From Amoebidium appalachense (lineage: Eukaryota; Ichthyosporea): DNA of 64,000 bases. Shown here piece by piece: positions 62,310 through 64,000 of this stretch. The DNA is taken from the NCBI GenBank assembly GCA_963693365.1, contig CAVNZM010000011.1:3782001-3846000 (forward strand), given 5' to 3'. The position numbers and the translations under genes were made by a program. A model generated the notes under the pieces. The model was not told where the DNA came from. It worked only from the letters and a program-made list of their open reading frames with translations, and did not search any database. The stretch's first letter is position 1. Each line of letters starts with the position of its first letter.

Positions 62310-63479
62310 ATGCCGCCGAAAAAGCGCCAGGCCTCAGCCGCCGCCCCTGCCGCGGCACCTAAGCGCCTGACCCGCAGCGACCTCCGCCACAGGCTGACCA
62401 ACGCTCCCGCGGACACTGACGCGCCTCCAGCGGCCCATACCACCACGGACCCGGACCCGCCGGCTACTCTCCCCTCCACCCCTGAAGTCCCCCCTCAGGC
62501 CCCGCCGTCCCCGCAGATGACTTCTCAAGACGCCGTCCTGGCCGCCCTCACCGCCATCAGCACCCAGATGGCTGGCGTCCTGGCTGCTCTCACCAACCGC
62601 GACCCTCCCGCGCCCCCCGCCGCGCCCTCCACACCCGGGGAGGTTTCCCCGGGGCTGCATCTCGGCCCTGACCTTGACCTGCCTGCCCTGCCCGCGCCCC
62701 CCATCACAGGTGAGAACACTGGCGACATTCAGCCGGGCACACTCCCGCTTCCCCCCGCGGATGTGCTGGCAGATTTGCGCGCCAATCGTTTCGTCGACCT
62801 GTATAAGTTCACCCCCGCCGCCCTCCTGGCCCCATCCAAGAAAGGTCAGCATCTGCGCATGGCCGACGACGGCAGCATCGAGACTTTTCGCCAAGACAAA
62901 CCCGTTCCCCTGCGTTCACTCGTCATTTGGATCCAAGCTTGGACCCATTACATGGCCGCCAAGCACCACCTCGGCCTTCCCACGGACAAAGACGTACTTT
63001 GGACTCAGCACATCACTCGCCTCAGCACCCGATACCCGTGGGCCCAGATCCACAACTATGACGTATACGCCCGCACCGTGGCCCACCAGCAGGGTCGGGC
63101 TCCGATCGAGTGCCCCAACCTGCTCGCCCAACTCCACCAGGATCTCCTCCTGCCACCCACCCTGCTCATCCAGGACGCATGTCAGCGCTGTGGCTTCCCC
63201 GACCACCCCAGCGCGGCCTGCCCCATGTACCCCAAGCCCGGCTGTGGTCTTGACGGCTTTAAGCCGCCCCACAAGCCCGGCGGGGGTCACACCCCTAACC
63301 GCCCTGGCCCGCAACCCGGCCCGGCCAAACCGGCCCGACCCGTGGATCTACCCGCGACGCACTGCAGGAATTTCCACATTAACGGTCGGTCCTGCGCTAA
63401 GCAGCCCTGCCCCTTCTCCCACGTGTGCCCGCTCTGCTCTGGCACACACCCCCGCAAAGACTGCAAGCACAATGCCTAG
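62310..63479 (+). CDS. Gag-like protein with three zinc-binding modules
   Basis: 389 residues starting MPPKKRQASAAAP. A Pro/Ala-rich N-terminus is followed by a folded middle (LRSLVIWIQAWTHYMAAKHH, TRLSTRYPWAQIHNYDVYAR) and then three metal-binding motifs. These are a CCHC knuckle C291-C294-H299-C304 (CQRCGFPDHPSAAC), a CCCH finger C352-C362-C367-H371 (CRNFHINGRSC, PCPFSH) and a second knuckle C373-C376-H380-C385 (CPLCSGTHPRKDC). The CxxFN-x-G-x-C...HVCxxC-x-G-x-HP-x-x-DC pattern is the one found in Gag proteins of tyrosine-recombinase (DIRS/Ngaro-like) retroelements. No recombinase or reverse transcriptase lies in the window, and the transcript has its own promoter and poly(A) signal. It may be a solo or domesticated Gag. 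Confidence 0.8.
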   Translation: MPPKKRQASAAAPAAAPKRLTRSDLRHRLTNAPADTDAPPAAHTTTDPDPPATLPSTPEVPPQAPPSPQMTSQDAVLAALTAISTQMAGVLAALTNRDPPAPPAAPSTPGEVSPGLHLGPDLDLPALPAPPITGENTGDIQPGTLPLPPADVLADLRANRFVDLYKFTPAALLAPSKKGQHLRMADDGSIETFRQDKPVPLRSLVIWIQAWTHYMAAKHHLGLPTDKDVLWTQHITRLSTRYPWAQIHNYDVYARTVAHQQGRAPIECPNLLAQLHQDLLLPPTLLIQDACQRCGFPDHPSAACPMYPKPGCGLDGFKPPHKPGGGHTPNRPGPQPGPAKPARPVDLPATHCRNFHINGRSCAKQPCPFSHVCPLCSGTHPRKDCKHNA

Positions 63480-63623
63480 TCTACGCGCACACCCACACAC
63501 ACAGCTAGAACATAGGGGTTCGGAGCTAGGACACACGAGTACAGGGAAACGGAGCTCGGGAGAACGGGCCAATAGGGCTGAGTACAAAATTTCGCAGGCC
63601 AACTACGGCGCCCGCGCGCGTCA

Positions 63624-63657
63624 AGAATAAATGTCCCTATACAAAGACGTTTATTCT
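63624..63657. terminator. Inverted repeat with poly(A) signals on both strands
   Basis: AGAATAAATGTC (63624-63635) and GACGTTTATTCT (63646-63657) are an 11/12 inverted pair. The first holds AATAAA for the plus-strand Gag-like gene (147 bp after its stop). The second holds AATAAA on the minus strand (63650-63655), which suggests a convergent gene further right. Confidence 0.65.
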
Positions 63658-64000
63658 GGCCACTGCACATAATTTTACTCCCCCCCCCCCCCATCCCACG
63701 AGCCTCCCCCCCCTTACACTCACCTAGCACTCCCTCCCCCCCCCTTTCTTCTACCGCTGTGTCCGCCCACACCCCCGCGTGCTCGGGCACATTCCCCTGC
63801 ACAGGGCCCCGCTGCCCTCCCTGCCAACCCTCACTTGGGCCAAGCTGCCCTACTCTAACCCCCCGGGGCCCTGCTGCCCCCCCCCCCCCCCCCCCAACCC
63901 CCCCCCCCCCCCCCCCCCGCTGCCGGGATCTCCCCAAGGGTACACCACCCTTGCTAACCACCCCTTCCCCCGAGGCTCAGACCCGGAGGCCCGCCCGCTG
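63658..64000. other. C-rich spacer at the right edge
   Basis: C runs (63681-63692, 63738-63747, 63877-63918) in GC-rich sequence. No exon recognised. Confidence 0.5.

Noticed and set aside
62674-63630. 318-codon frame overlapping the second Gag-like gene
   Set aside because: It is the shadow of a GC-rich gene. The other frame has three complete zinc-binding motifs, a promoter and a poly(A) signal.

Overview
The window is nuclear eukaryotic DNA: intron-rich genes with GT-AG splice sites, TATA and CCAAT boxes, AATAAA signals and several retroelement types. No rRNA or tRNA gene, prokaryotic operon or CRISPR array was seen. The p24 protein ends in the dilysine tail usual in animals, fungi and their unicellular relatives, so an opisthokont, perhaps a unicellular holozoan, is my guess. 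The species cannot be fixed from the sequence. Introns and spacers are full of poly-G/poly-C tracts and CA/GT arrays, so most long open frames there (His-Thr, Cys-Val, Pro-Leu or Gly-Glu repeats) are spurious.

Left part (1-26,000). A Sec24 gene on the minus strand (12 exons placed, its 3' part beyond the left edge) and a complete six-exon p24/TMED gene on the plus strand are divergent, with start codons 757 bp apart. Sec24 is the cargo-binding subunit of the COPII coat, and p24 proteins are cargo receptors that enter COPII vesicles through their cytosolic tails. The two products therefore belong to the same ER-exit step. A single-exon C2H2 zinc-finger gene follows on the minus strand, then a partly resolved minus-strand gene made of small exons (about 23,535-25,312).

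Middle part (26,000-51,000). A nearly full-length but broken non-LTR retrotransposon (ORF1, then endonuclease and reverse transcriptase) lies on the minus strand at 27.4-32.1 kb. A 5'-truncated relative lies at 49-50.6 kb. Between them are a multi-pass membrane protein gene (34,982-37,044) whose two parts are in different frames, a small four-exon gene of unknown function ending at 46,070, and a 1.6-kb element with terminal inverted repeats and TA target duplications that carries a coiled-coil gene but no recognisable transposase.

Right part (51,000-64,000). A Gag gene with a CCHC knuckle is followed by a retropepsin-like protease frame with no reverse transcriptase after it. Next come a TATA-driven locus of three successive +1 frames, an AT-rich diverged repeat field, one exon of a minus-strand gene, a tandem satellite whose monomer is exactly 147 bp, and a second Gag-like gene with three zinc-binding modules and its own promoter and poly(A) signal.

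A dispersed repeat family, called DR here, occurs at least 13 times. It carries a hairpin whose pairing is kept by compensatory changes, abuts a poly-C tract at its 3' end, and lies in sense orientation in every gene where it sits in an intron. DR and the 147-bp satellite look the least like described elements.
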